64,000 bases of DNA from Actinomadura atramentaria DSM 43919 (GCF_000381885.1 NZ_KB907219.1:62001-126000); one strand, 5' to 3'. Counted from the first letter of the stretch, positions 9,411-18,293 are shown. Made by a program: numbers and translations. Notes: a model not told the origin generated them from the sequence alone.

Positions 9411-9448
9411 GCGCGGCCGGGGCCCCTTCGGGCGGCCCCGGCCGCGCC
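9411..9448 (+). terminator. GC-rich hairpin downstream of ctaB
   Basis: GGCGCGGCCGG pairs with a complementary run ending at 9448; the outer 10 bp pair perfectly and a mismatch or bulge sits near the loop. It lies 15 bases after the ctaB stop and before the PrsW-like gene. No T-tail is present, so it may be a GC-rich actinobacterial terminator or an mRNA-stabilising element. Confidence 0.55.
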
Positions 9449-9479
9449 GTTGTCGTGAACGTCCGGTTACGCTCCCCTC

Positions 9480-10700
9480 ATGGCGCGCGTTGACCCGAAG
9501 GCCGTGCTGGAGGGAAGGGTGCCGGGGCGGCCCCCGGTCCTGCTCATCACGGGCGTGCTCGTCTGCTCGGTGTGCGCGCTGTTCGCGCTCGGGCTGGACG
9601 CGTTCTCCGGCGGCAGCGGCTTCTGGGCCGGGCTGGTGCTGGCGATGCTCCCGATCCCGCTGCTGGTCGGGCTCGTCCTGGCCCTGGACCGGATGGAGCC
9701 CGAGCCGCCGCGCGCGCTCGTGTTCTCCTTCATGTGGGGCGCGGGCGTCGCCGTGCTCGGCGCGCTCGTCCTCAACACGCTCGGGCTGCTGTACGTCACC
9801 GTCCCGATCTTCGGGGAGCAGCGCGGCCACTTCGTCAGCGCGACGTTCGGCGCGCCCGTCATCGAGGAGACGCTGAAGGGCGCGGTCCTGTTCGGCCTGC
9901 TGTGGTGGCGGCGCACCGAGCTGGACGGGTTCTCCGACGGAGTCATCTACGCCGCGATGGTCGGGCTCGGCTTCGCGATGATGGAGAACGTCACCTACTA
10001 CATGCGCGCGTACGAGGACGGCGGCGCGCAGGCCCTCCAGGCGGTGTTCGTGCTGCGCGGCCTCATCGTGCCGTTCAGCCATCCGCTGTTCACGTCGATG
10101 ACGGGCCTCGGCGTCGCCTACGCCGCCACGCACCGGCGCGGGCAGGTCGCCGCGCCGCTGCTCGGCATCCTCGGCGCGATGCTGCTGCACGGCCTGTGGA
10201 ACGGGTCCACGGCGTTCGGCGGGGCCGGGCTGGCGATCGTGTACGCGCTCGACCTCGTCGTCCTGGTCGTGCTCATCGTGATCATCTCGGTGGAGCGCCG
10301 CTCGACGGTCCGCCGCATCGAGACCTACCTGCCCGCGTACGCCCCGACCGGCCTGGTCACGCCGCAGGATGTCCGGATGCTGCACTCCATCCGGTCGCGG
10401 CGGCACGCGCGCCGCTGGGCGAAGATGGTCGGCGGCAAGCCCGCCGCCCGCGCGATGGGCGACTACCAGCACGCCGCGACCGAGCTGTCGCTGCTGCACA
10501 AGCGCGCCGAGCGGGGCGTCGCCGACCCCGTCTGGTTCAGCACCCGCCGCGACGCGCTGCTGGAGCTGATGGCCCACGCCCGGCGGACGTTCCTGCGCGC
10601 GCCGCCGGACCGGCCGCCCGCGCCGCCCTGGGCGGCCGGGGGCCACTCGGGCTTCACCCATCCCGGCGCGCGGGGCGGCCCGCCGCCGCACGGGTATTAG
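9480..10700 (+). CDS. PrsW-family intramembrane metalloprotease
   Basis: 406 residues with about eight membrane segments in the first 270 and a cytoplasmic, basic then Pro/Gly-rich tail. PrsW proteases cleave membrane proteins such as anti-sigma factors. The expected motifs are present: PVIEETLKG (EE pair), MENVTYY, a His in PFSHPLFTSMTG and the terminal HGLWNG. The ATG start is 85 bp after ctaB. No anti-sigma factor is encoded nearby, so the substrate is unknown. The roughly 130-residue soluble C-terminal extension could be regulatory. Confidence 0.85.
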   Translation: MARVDPKAVLEGRVPGRPPVLLITGVLVCSVCALFALGLDAFSGGSGFWAGLVLAMLPIPLLVGLVLALDRMEPEPPRALVFSFMWGAGVAVLGALVLNTLGLLYVTVPIFGEQRGHFVSATFGAPVIEETLKGAVLFGLLWWRRTELDGFSDGVIYAAMVGLGFAMMENVTYYMRAYEDGGAQALQAVFVLRGLIVPFSHPLFTSMTGLGVAYAATHRRGQVAAPLLGILGAMLLHGLWNGSTAFGGAGLAIVYALDLVVLVVLIVIISVERRSTVRRIETYLPAYAPTGLVTPQDVRMLHSIRSRRHARRWAKMVGGKPAARAMGDYQHAATELSLLHKRAERGVADPVWFSTRRDALLELMAHARRTFLRAPPDRPPAPPWAAGGHSGFTHPGARGGPPPHGY

Positions 10701-10737
10701 CGGGGTCGGGTCCGGGTCGCGGAGGGCCGCCCATACG

Positions 10738-11757
10738 ATGAGGAGCGTGGCCGAACGATCCGATGACCCCGCCCGCACGCCTTCCGCGAACCCGCTCCGG
10801 CGGGCCGTCGACGCCGTCTGGCGGCCGACGCCCGCGTCGCTGCGGTTCCTGGCGCTGCTCGGCGTGGTCGGCAACGCGGTGATCGTCGCCACCGGCGGGG
10901 CCGTCCGGGTCACCAAGTCCGGCCTCGGCTGCCCGACGTGGCCGCGCTGCACCGGCGACAGCCTCGTCCCGACCAGCAACCCCGACCACCCGGCGCTCAA
11001 CATGGGCATCGAGTTCGGGAACCGGATGCTCACCTTCGTGGTGCTGGCCATCGGCGCGCTGGTGTTCGTCGCGGCGCTGCGGCTGGTCCCGCGCCGCCGC
11101 GAGCTGGTGTGGCTGGCGCTCGCGCAGCCGATGAGCGTCGTCGCGCAGGCCGTGATCGGCGGCATCGTCGTCCTCACCGACCTGCACCCGGCGGCGGTCG
11201 CGGTCCACTTCCTGGTGTCCCCGGCGCTCGTCGTCTTCTGCGTGCTGCTGTGGATTCGCTCGGGCGAGGGCGACGCCGCGCCGCGCCGCGTCGGCGGGTC
11301 CGCGCTGCGGTGGCTGTCGTGGGCGCTGGTCGTCGCGGCGGGCCTGGTGCTCGTCGCGGGCACCGTCGTCACCGGCAGCGGCCCGCACGCGGGCGACGCC
11401 GAGGCGCGCCGGTGGAACTTCAACATCGAGACGGTCGCGCGGGTCCACGGCGAACTCGCCTGGACGCTCGTGCTGGTCACCGTCGTCGTGCTGGTGTGGG
11501 CGGTGCGGGCGAACGTCCCCGGCCCGCTGCGGCGGCGCGCGGTCGAGCTGCTGGCGATCGAGCTGGCGCAGGGCGCGATCGGGTACACCCAGTACGCTCT
11601 CGGCGTTCCCGGCCAGCTCGTCGTCCTGCACATGCTCGGCGCGGTCGTGCTGTGGATCGCCGCGCTGCGGGTGCCGTTCGCGCTCCGCGACCGCGGCCCG
11701 GCGACGGCGGCCGCGCCCGTCGAGGCGCCCCGGCAGGAGCCGCAGCCCGCGCTCTAG
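10738..11757 (+). CDS. ctaA: Heme A synthase
   Basis: 339 residues with about eight transmembrane helices. It oxidises the C8 methyl group of heme O to formyl, giving heme A for cytochrome aa3 oxidase. The N-terminal half has GGAVRVTKSGLGCPTWPRC with the conserved cysteine pair, GIEFGNR with the catalytic glutamate, and histidines in HPAAVAVHF; the second half has RVHGELAW and LHMLGA. It works with CtaB encoded upstream. Its TAG stop shares a CTAG tetranucleotide with the stop of the convergent polX gene. Confidence 0.93.
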   Translation: MRSVAERSDDPARTPSANPLRRAVDAVWRPTPASLRFLALLGVVGNAVIVATGGAVRVTKSGLGCPTWPRCTGDSLVPTSNPDHPALNMGIEFGNRMLTFVVLAIGALVFVAALRLVPRRRELVWLALAQPMSVVAQAVIGGIVVLTDLHPAAVAVHFLVSPALVVFCVLLWIRSGEGDAAPRRVGGSALRWLSWALVVAAGLVLVAGTVVTGSGPHAGDAEARRWNFNIETVARVHGELAWTLVLVTVVVLVWAVRANVPGPLRRRAVELLAIELAQGAIGYTQYALGVPGQLVVLHMLGAVVLWIAALRVPFALRDRGPATAAAPVEAPRQEPQPAL

Positions 11758-13487
11758 CGGACGCGGTCGGGCTTGCCCGCGAGGAACGTGCGCAGCCGGT
11801 CCAGCGGCCAGGTGTTGATCACGTCGTCCGGGGTGAGCCAGCCGCGCTGCGCGACGGCGATCCCGAACCGGATGTTGCGGTGGTCGCGGATCGAGTGGGC
11901 GTCGGTGTCGACCGAGAACACCACGCCGAACCGCTTCGCGCGGCGGACCAGGTCGGCGGGGAGGTCCAGCCGGTCGGGGAAGCAGTCGATCTCCAGCGCG
12001 GTGCCGGTGCGGGCCGCCGCCCGGAAGACCTCGTCCCAGTCGGCGTCCACGGGGTTGCGGCGGCCGATGGACCGGGTCGTCGGGTGGCCGATCACGTGGA
12101 CGTACGGGTTCTCGCACGCCCGGACGAACCGGCGCGTCATCTCCGCGGAGTCCTGCCGGAACTGCGAGTGGACGGACGCGACGCACAGGTCGAAGCCCGC
12201 GAGGAAGTCCGCGTCCCAGTCGACGCCGCCCTCCGGCCCGATGTTCAGCTCCGCGCCCTGGAGGATCGTCAGGCCCTCGGTGCGGGCGTCCAGCTTCCGG
12301 ATCTCCTCGCGCTGGGCGAGGATCTTCGCGTCCGTCATGCGCTGCATGAACAGGTCCGGGGCGTGGTCGGTGACCGCGTAGTACTCCAGCCCCCGGTCCT
12401 TCGCCGCCGCGACCATCTCGGCCAGCGACGCGGTCCCGTCGGTGAGGTCGGTGTGGCTGTGCAGGTCGCCGCGGACGTCCTCGACGGTCACGAGCCGGGG
12501 CAGTTCCCCCTCCAGCGCGGCCTCGATCTCCCCGGCGTCCTCGCGCAGCGCCGGATGGATCCACGGCAGGCCGATCCGGGCGTACACCTCCTCCTCGGTC
12601 TCGGAGACGACCAGCTCGCCGGACTCCACGTCGAACACGCCGTACTCCGACAGCCGCAGCCCGGCGCGCACCGCGATCTCCCGCGTGCGCACGTTGTGCG
12701 CCTTCGACCCGGTGAAGTACTGCAGCGCCGCGCCCCACGCCTCCGGCGGCACGACGCGCAGGTCCACCTGGAGGCCCCGCGACGTGCGCACCGACGTCTT
12801 CTTCTCGCCCGCCGCGATGACCTCGGTGACGAACGGCAGCGCGGTGAACGCCGCCATCACCGGCCCGGCGTCGCGCGCGGCGGCCAGGACGTCCACGTCC
12901 CCGATCGTCTCCCGGCCGCGCCGCAGCGACCCCGCGTACCGGCAGCGCAGCACGCCCGGCGCCGCCGACACGGCCGCGACGACCTCGTCCGCCAGGTCCG
13001 CCGCGACGTCCACGAGCACCCGCCCGCCCGCCTGCCGCAGCAGCTCGATGCCGTGCCGCAGGTTGTCCTCGGTCCTCGGGCCGAAGCCCTTCACGCCGCG
13101 CAGCCGCCCGCGCTCGATCGCCTCGGCCAGCTCGTCCACCGACGAGACGCCGATCTCCTCGTACAGCGCCAGGGCCTTCTTCGGCCCGAGCGTCGGGATC
13201 TCCGTCAGCGCCCGCACCCCGGCGGGGATCTGCGCGCGCAGCTCCTCGACCTGCCGGATCGTGCCGGTGGAGGTGTAGTCCTGCACCTTCCGGGCGATGG
13301 CCTCGCCCACGGTCGGGATCTTCTTCAGCCCCGCCAGCGACAGCTCCGAGACGTCCTCGGGGTGGCCCGCGATGGACCGGGCCGCCTTCTCGTACGCCCG
13401 GACCTTGAACGCGTCGCCGCCGGTGATGGACAGCAGGTCGGCCAGCTCCAGCAGGAGCGCCGCCGCCTCGTCGTTCGCGCGTGCCAT
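11754..13487 (-). CDS. polX: DNA polymerase/3'-5' exonuclease PolX (X-family polymerase with PHP domain)
   Basis: 577 residues, the full bacterial PolX architecture for gap-filling DNA repair. Residues 1-155 hold the 8-kDa and fingers regions with helix-hairpin-helix motifs (KKIPTVGEAIA, GVKGFGPRTEDNL). The palm has GSLRRGRETIGDVDV with D197 and D199, and the third metal ligand D242 in LQVDLRVV. The C-terminal PHP nuclease starts at DLHSHTD (341-347) and includes AVTDHAPD, ASVHSQF, VIGHPTTR and SVDTDAHS, so both active sites look complete. The start has no clear Shine-Dalgarno site. Confidence 0.93.
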   Translation of the reverse strand: MARANDEAAALLLELADLLSITGGDAFKVRAYEKAARSIAGHPEDVSELSLAGLKKIPTVGEAIARKVQDYTSTGTIRQVEELRAQIPAGVRALTEIPTLGPKKALALYEEIGVSSVDELAEAIERGRLRGVKGFGPRTEDNLRHGIELLRQAGGRVLVDVAADLADEVVAAVSAAPGVLRCRYAGSLRRGRETIGDVDVLAAARDAGPVMAAFTALPFVTEVIAAGEKKTSVRTSRGLQVDLRVVPPEAWGAALQYFTGSKAHNVRTREIAVRAGLRLSEYGVFDVESGELVVSETEEEVYARIGLPWIHPALREDAGEIEAALEGELPRLVTVEDVRGDLHSHTDLTDGTASLAEMVAAAKDRGLEYYAVTDHAPDLFMQRMTDAKILAQREEIRKLDARTEGLTILQGAELNIGPEGGVDWDADFLAGFDLCVASVHSQFRQDSAEMTRRFVRACENPYVHVIGHPTTRSIGRRNPVDADWDEVFRAAARTGTALEIDCFPDRLDLPADLVRRAKRFGVVFSVDTDAHSIRDHRNIRFGIAVAQRGWLTPDDVINTWPLDRLRTFLAGKPDRVR

Positions 13488-13532
13488 GCCGCCGAGTCTA
13501 CGAACGGGGTCGGACGTTCCCCGGCGGCGCGG

Positions 13533-14369
13533 TCAGCGCAGCGGCGCGACCGGGCCGCCCGGCCGCCGCAGCCGCCCCTCGACGACCGTGTCGACGACCG
13601 CCGCGACCTCGTCCTCGCCCAGCGCCCGGTACCCGTCCGCCGTGACGACCGACACCGACGGGTAGAGGCGGCGCGCGCGGTCCGGGCCGCCGGTCGCCGA
13701 GTCGTCGTCGGCGGCGTCGTACAGCGCCTCGACCGCGACGCGCGTCGCGTCCTCCAGCGACAGGTCGGGCCGGTACAGCTTCTTCAGCGAGCCCTCCGCG
13801 TACGGCGAGCCGGACCCGTCCGCGTGGAAGCCGTGCGCCTCCTGCGGCGCGCCGGTGATGTCGTAGGTGTAGATGCGGCCGGTGCCCGCCCGGAGATCGA
13901 ACCCGGCGAACAGCGGCACGACCGCGAGCCCCTGCAGCGCCTGCGCGAGGTTGGCCTGGATCACCGCGCCCAGCCGCCGCGCCTTGCCCGGCAGGGACAG
14001 CGGGACGGTCTCCATCTTCTCGTAGTGCTCCAGCTCGACCTGGAACAGCCGGACCATCTCCAGCGCCAGCCCCACCGTGCCCGCGAACGCCACGGCCGAG
14101 TGCTCGTCGGCGCGCTGCACCTTGTCCAGCCGCCGGTAGGCGATGACGTTGCCCTGCGTGGCGCGGCGGTCGCCCGCCATCAGCACCCCGCCGGGGTAGG
14201 TGAGGGCCAGGACGGTCGTGCCGTGCGGCAGCGACACCAGCTCCTCGCGCGGCAGCCGGTTGACGGGCAGCAGCTCGGGCGCGCTGCGGCGCAGGAAGTC
14301 CACGAAGGACGGCGGGGCCGCCTCGAACAGCTCGGGGGAAAGCCCCTGGTCGTCGGCCCACCCGGTCAC
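13533..14369 (-). CDS. Proteasome subunit beta, isolated copy
   Basis: 278 residues. The GTG start at 14369 is fixed by GAAGGAG five bases upstream. A 50-residue propeptide precedes LPHG|TTVLAL, so autocleavage would expose Thr51 as the N-terminal nucleophile. Counting from that Thr, Asp17 (MAGD) and Lys33 (RLDK) are both present, so the catalytic set is complete. In actinobacteria prcB normally sits beside prcA and pup, but here the neighbours are polX and an EamA exporter. It may be a second, exchangeable beta subunit. It probably follows the EamA gene on the same transcript (74-bp gap). Confidence 0.88.
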   Translation of the reverse strand: MTGWADDQGLSPELFEAAPPSFVDFLRRSAPELLPVNRLPREELVSLPHGTTVLALTYPGGVLMAGDRRATQGNVIAYRRLDKVQRADEHSAVAFAGTVGLALEMVRLFQVELEHYEKMETVPLSLPGKARRLGAVIQANLAQALQGLAVVPLFAGFDLRAGTGRIYTYDITGAPQEAHGFHADGSGSPYAEGSLKKLYRPDLSLEDATRVAVEALYDAADDDSATGGPDRARRLYPSVSVVTADGYRALGEDEVAAVVDTVVEGRLRRPGGPVAPLR

Positions 14370-14443
14370 GGTGACTCCTTCGTCGCGGATACGGTCCTCG
14401 TCCGATCCTCGCACGGCCCGCGCGGGCCCGCCAACCGCGGCGC

Positions 14444-15403
14444 TCAGCCGCCCGGCGCGTCCCCGGAGCCGCCGTCGCGGGCGCGCCCGGCGAGCGTCGC
14501 GCCCGCCGACGCGGCGATGACGCAGCCGATGGCGACCCACTGCTTGACGTCCAGCACCTCGCCGAGCAGCAGCACGCCGATCAGCGCCGCGACGGCGGGT
14601 TCCAGGCTCATCAGCACGCCGAACACGCGCGGCGGGACGCGCCGCAGCGCCTCCATCTCCAGCGTGTACGGGATCACCGACGACAGCAGCCCCACGCCGA
14701 GCCCGAACAGCAGCAGCCGCCAGTCCAGCAGCGCCGTCCCGCCCGCCGCCACCCCGGACGGGACCGCGACGGCCGCCGCGACGAGACTGGCCAGCGCGAG
14801 ACCCGTCGACCCGGAGAACCGCCGCCCGGTCGCGGCGCTGAGCAGGATGTACGCCGCCCAGCCCACGCCCGCGAGCAGCGCGAACGCCACGCCGAGCAGA
14901 TCCAGGTGCTCCCCGCCGCCGCGCGCCAGCAGCAGCACGCCCGCCGCCGCGAGCAGCGCGAACGCGAAGTCCCTGGCGCGCCGCGACGCCAGGACGGCTA
15001 CCGCGAGCGGCCCGACGAACTCGATCGTCACCGCGACGCCCAGCGGGATGCGGGAGAACGCCTGGTAGATGCACGTGTTCATCGCGCACAGCGACAGCCC
15101 GAACCCGGCCGCGACCGCGAGGCTGCGCGGCGAGTGGTCGGCCAGGGCCGTCCGCAGCGGCCGCCGCGCGAGCACGCCGAGCACGATCGCGGACGTCAGC
15201 AGCCGCAGGAACACCACCGCGCTCGGCGGCAGCCGGTCGAACAGGTGCTTGGCCAGCCCCGCGCCGACCTGCACCGACAGGATGCCCAGCAGGATGAGCG
15301 CGGGCGGCGGGACGGCTCCCGCGGCCAGCAGGCGGGGCAGCGCGCGGCCCCGGCGCGGCAGCCCGCCCGCGCCCAGCGAGCCCGGCGCGTCAGCGAGCGC
15401 CAT
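14444..15403 (-). CDS. EamA/RhtA-type drug/metabolite transporter
   Basis: 319 residues with ten hydrophobic helices in two repeated EamA halves. The best resemblance is to RhtA-type threonine/homoserine exporters: FLRLLTSAIVLG, VAVTIEFVGPLAVAVL and VFGVLMSLEPAVAALIG. ATG at 15403 has GGGAG upstream. It starts only 3 bp after the ABC permease stop, so it is co-transcribed with the ABC exporter pair. The substrate cannot be told from sequence. Confidence 0.85.
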   Translation of the reverse strand: MALADAPGSLGAGGLPRRGRALPRLLAAGAVPPPALILLGILSVQVGAGLAKHLFDRLPPSAVVFLRLLTSAIVLGVLARRPLRTALADHSPRSLAVAAGFGLSLCAMNTCIYQAFSRIPLGVAVTIEFVGPLAVAVLASRRARDFAFALLAAAGVLLLARGGGEHLDLLGVAFALLAGVGWAAYILLSAATGRRFSGSTGLALASLVAAAVAVPSGVAAGGTALLDWRLLLFGLGVGLLSSVIPYTLEMEALRRVPPRVFGVLMSLEPAVAALIGVLLLGEVLDVKQWVAIGCVIAASAGATLAGRARDGGSGDAPGG

Positions 15404-15406
15404 CGG

Positions 15407-16195
15407 TCACTCCCACCGGAAGAAGCGGGCGGCGAGCGCGAGCCCGGCGACCGCCCACACCGCGAGGACGAGCAGCGGCCCGCCGGGGAACGCCGCGCCG
15501 TCCTGCAGGACGCGGCGCAGCCCGTCCGCGAGCGCGGAGATCGGCAGCAGCTCCAGCGCGGACCGCACCCCGCCCGGGAACCGGTCCAGCGGGAACACCA
15601 CGCCGCCGACCGCGAGCAGCAGCACGTACACCAGGTTCGCGGCGGCCAGCGTCGCCTCGGCGCGCAGCGTCCCGGCCATGAGCAGCCCGAACCCGCTGAA
15701 CGCGGCCGTCCCGAGCAGCAGCAGGAGCAGCGCCGAGACCGGGTCGCCGTGCGGGTGCCAGCCCATCGCGAACGCGACCGCGCCGATCACGACGGCCTGC
15801 AGCGCCTCCACCAGCACGACCGTCAGCGTCTTGGCGGCGATCAGCCCGGCGCGCGGCAGCGGCGTCGCGCCGAGCCGCTTCAGGACGCCGTAGCGCCGCT
15901 CGAACCCGGTGCCGATGGCCTGCCCGGTGAACGCCGTGGACATCACCGCCAGCGCGAGGACGCCCGGCGCGAGGAACCCGACGCGCGGGCCCGGCCCGAG
16001 GTCGAGCAGGGACGTGCCGCCGAACAGCAGGAGCAGCACGACCGGGATGATCAGCGTGAGCAGGAGCTGCTCGCCGTTGCGCAGCGTCCCGCGCACCTCG
16101 TAGGCGGTCTGGGCGAGGACCATCCGGGAGGTGCGGGCCGCGCCGGGCGCGGGCGCCAGGTCGAGCGCCGCGGGGGCGGCGGCGGGGGCGGTCAC
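15407..16195 (-). CDS. ABC-2 type exporter permease
   Basis: 262 residues with about six membrane spans and the ABC-2 membrane fold: GFLAPGVLALAVMSTAFTGQ, FERRYGVLKRLGATPL, and VVFPLDRFPGGVRSALELLPIS ahead of the last helices. The GTG start at 16195 overlaps the ATPase stop in GTGA. It should pair with the ATPase encoded just upstream to export a drug, lipid or peptide; similar pairs occur widely as daunorubicin/oleandomycin-type exporters. Confidence 0.9.
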   Translation of the reverse strand: MTAPAAAPAALDLAPAPGAARTSRMVLAQTAYEVRGTLRNGEQLLLTLIIPVVLLLLFGGTSLLDLGPGPRVGFLAPGVLALAVMSTAFTGQAIGTGFERRYGVLKRLGATPLPRAGLIAAKTLTVVLVEALQAVVIGAVAFAMGWHPHGDPVSALLLLLLGTAAFSGFGLLMAGTLRAEATLAAANLVYVLLLAVGGVVFPLDRFPGGVRSALELLPISALADGLRRVLQDGAAFPGGPLLVLAVWAVAGLALAARFFRWE

Positions 16196-17139
16196 GCGCG
16201 CAGCTCCCGTCCGGTGAGTTCGAGGAAGACGTCCTCCAGCGTGCGGCGCTCGATGCGCAGATCGTCGGTGCGGACGTCGTGCGAGGCGCACCAGGCGGTG
16301 ACGGTGGCGAGCAGGCCGGGCCCGAGGTCGCCCTCGACGAGGTAGTGCCCGGCGGGCGACTCCTTGGCGGCGCTGCCCGGCGGCAGCGCGGTCAGCAGCT
16401 CGTCCAGCGCGAGGCCGGGCCGGGCGCGGAACCGGAGCTGGCGCTCGGCGCCGGTCAGCTCGGCGGGCGTGCCCGCCGCGACGACGCGGCCCCGGTCGAT
16501 CACCACGACCCGGTCGGCGAGGCGCTCGGCCTCCTCCATGTGGTGGGTCGTCAGCAGCACCGACACCCCGGCCGACCGCAGCTCCTCCACCAGCTCCCAC
16601 GTCGCGTGCCGGGCCTGCGGGTCCAGGCCGGTGGTCGGCTCGTCGAGGAACACCAGCTCGGGCCGCCCGACGACGGCGACGGCCAGCGAGAGCCGCCGCT
16701 GCTGCCCGCCCGACAGCCGCCGGAACGGCGTCCGGGCCTGCTCGGTGAGGCCGAGCCGCGCCAGCAGCGCGGCCGGGTCCAGGGGACGGGTGTGGAACGC
16801 GGCGACGAGCCGCAGGAACTCCCCGGCCCGCGCGGTGCCCGGCACCCCGCCGGACTGCGGCATCACGCCGACGCGCGGCTTGAGCGCGCGGGCGTCGGCC
16901 GCCGGGTCGAGGCCGAGGACCCGGACGCGGCCCGCGTCGGCGCGGCGGAAGCCCTCGCAGATCTCGATCGTGGTGGTCTTGCCCGCGCCGTTCGGGCCGA
17001 GCAGCGCGGTGAGCGCGCCGCGCTCGGCGCGCAGCGACAGCCCGTCGACCGCGGCGGCCGACCCGTAGCGCTTGACCAGCCCGTCCAGGACGAGGGCGGC
17101 CTCGGCGCCGGCGTCGGCGCTGTCCAAGGGGGGTGCCAT
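16192..17139 (-). CDS. ABC exporter ATP-binding protein
   Basis: 315 residues. Walker A is GPNGAGKTTT, the signature is RLSGGQQRRLSLA, Walker B is ELVFLDEPTTGLD, and the switch histidine is in LLTTHHMEEAE. The C-terminal 80 residues carry a DrrA-like extension ending RTLEDVFLELTGRE, typical of ABC-2 drug/lipid exporters. ATG at 17139 is preferred over the long upstream frame because the Walker domain begins about 20 residues later. It heads the ATPase-permease-EamA operon. Confidence 0.92.
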   Translation of the reverse strand: MAPPLDSADAGAEAALVLDGLVKRYGSAAAVDGLSLRAERGALTALLGPNGAGKTTTIEICEGFRRADAGRVRVLGLDPAADARALKPRVGVMPQSGGVPGTARAGEFLRLVAAFHTRPLDPAALLARLGLTEQARTPFRRLSGGQQRRLSLAVAVVGRPELVFLDEPTTGLDPQARHATWELVEELRSAGVSVLLTTHHMEEAERLADRVVVIDRGRVVAAGTPAELTGAERQLRFRARPGLALDELLTALPPGSAAKESPAGHYLVEGDLGPGLLATVTAWCASHDVRTDDLRIERRTLEDVFLELTGRELRA

Positions 17140-17217
17140 GCAGACGAGTCTAGGTCGGGGCCGCGCCAGCTCCGTGCGGGGTGCCCCCCGGCGCGCTCGG
17201 GCGCGGGTAAAGGCTCG

Positions 17218-17242
17218 GGAACGGTCCGCCCCCGGTCCGTCC
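17218..17242 (+). promoter_or_regulatory. Candidate ECF-sigma-type promoter upstream of the orphan atpG-like gene
   Basis: GGAAC at 17218-17222 and CGTCC at 17238-17242 with 15 bp between them match the general shape of stress ECF sigma promoters (GGAAC, about 16 bp, CGTC). It lies about 43 bp before the ATG at 17285. The sequence is short and GC-rich, so a chance match is quite possible. Confidence 0.25.
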
Positions 17243-17284
17243 CGCCCCCGGCCGGGGCCGGGACGGGCGTGGCAGCGTGGCCGC

Positions 17285-18187
17285 ATGGCCGCCCAGCTCC
17301 GCGCGCTGCGCTCGCGCATCCGCTCCGTCAAGTCCACCGCGAAGATCACCCGCGCCCAGGAGCTGATCGCCGCCGCGCGCATCTCCGGCGCGCAGCAGCG
17401 GCTCGCGGCCGCCAAGCCGTACGCCGACCAGGTGACGCGCGCCGTGTCGGCGCTGATCTCCCACCACGTCGGCATCCGGCACCCGCTGCTGGACGAGCGG
17501 CCGGACGCGCGCCGCGCCGCCGTCCTGATCATGACGAGCGACCGGGGCTTCTGCGGCGCGTACAACCAGCACGCGCTGAAAGAGGGCGGGGCCGTCGCGC
17601 GGATGCTCCGCGAGCGGGGGAGCGAGCCGCGCTTCTACCTGACGGGCCAGAAGGCCATCGAGAACTTCCGCTTCAACGAGCGCGAGGCCGAGGCGGTGTG
17701 GGGCGGGATCTCCGGCCAGCCGCCGTTCGAGGCGGCGGCCGACATCGGCGGACGGCTGCTGGACGCGTTCACGCGCCCGGCGGACGAGGGCGGCGTCGGC
17801 GAGGTCCACGTCGTCTACACCGAGTTCGTGTCGATGCTCTCCCAGCGCGTCGCGGTCCGCCGCATCCTGCCGCTGGAGATCCGCGAGGCGGCGGCGGGCG
17901 AGGCCGCGGGCGCGCCGCCGTCCTACGAGTTCGAGCCGATCCCGGAACTGGTGCTGGACGGCCTGCTGCGCCAGTACGTCAACGGCCGGATCTGGCGGAT
18001 GCTGCTGGACTCGGCGGCGTCGGAGTGGGCCGCGCGGCGCTCGGCGATGATGTCGGCGACCGACAACGCCAACGAGTTGGTGCAGCGCCTGACGCGGGAG
18101 GCAAACGAGGCCCGCCAGGACGAGATCACGATGGAGCTGACCGAGATCGTCGCGGGCGCGAACGCGCTGACGTCCGCGCCGGAGTGA
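17285..18187 (+). CDS. F-type ATP synthase gamma subunit homologue, isolated copy
   Basis: 300 residues, close to the usual length of AtpG, the central rotor shaft of F1. The N-terminal coiled-coil start RIRSVKSTAKITRAQELIAAARI and the C-terminal return helix (SAMMSATDNANELV) are both recognisable, as is SDRGFCGAYN in the globular part. The usual KITRAM methionine is Gln here. There are no other atp genes beside it: an ABC exporter diverges on the left and an amino-acid antiporter follows. A second gamma might alter coupling or stress behaviour of the enzyme, or form another complex; that is conjecture. Confidence 0.85.
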   Translation: MAAQLRALRSRIRSVKSTAKITRAQELIAAARISGAQQRLAAAKPYADQVTRAVSALISHHVGIRHPLLDERPDARRAAVLIMTSDRGFCGAYNQHALKEGGAVARMLRERGSEPRFYLTGQKAIENFRFNEREAEAVWGGISGQPPFEAAADIGGRLLDAFTRPADEGGVGEVHVVYTEFVSMLSQRVAVRRILPLEIREAAAGEAAGAPPSYEFEPIPELVLDGLLRQYVNGRIWRMLLDSAASEWAARRSAMMSATDNANELVQRLTREANEARQDEITMELTEIVAGANALTSAPE

Positions 18188-18247
18188 CGCGGCGGCCGCC
18201 CCGGTTTTCGGTCAGAAGCCTCGGGGTATTTCCCACCGTGCTCAATT

Positions 18248-18268
18248 GGTCGCGCAGAGTGGTCGCGC
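18248..18268 (+). repeat. Short direct repeat upstream of the APA antiporter gene
   Basis: GGTCGCGC occurs at 18248-18255 and 18261-18268, a 13-bp period about 26 bp before the ATG of the first arginine-deiminase-locus gene. It could be a direct-repeat operator; no regulator gene is adjacent. Confidence 0.25.
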
Positions 18269-18293
18269 GCTGGTGACTCCGCCGGGGGGACGC

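Noticed and set aside
8271..11633. Very long leftward open frame antisense to ctaB, prsW and ctaA
   Set aside because: It is low-complexity Arg/Pro/Ala/His-rich translation caused by GC-rich third positions on the opposite strand; the real genes in this interval show full family motifs.
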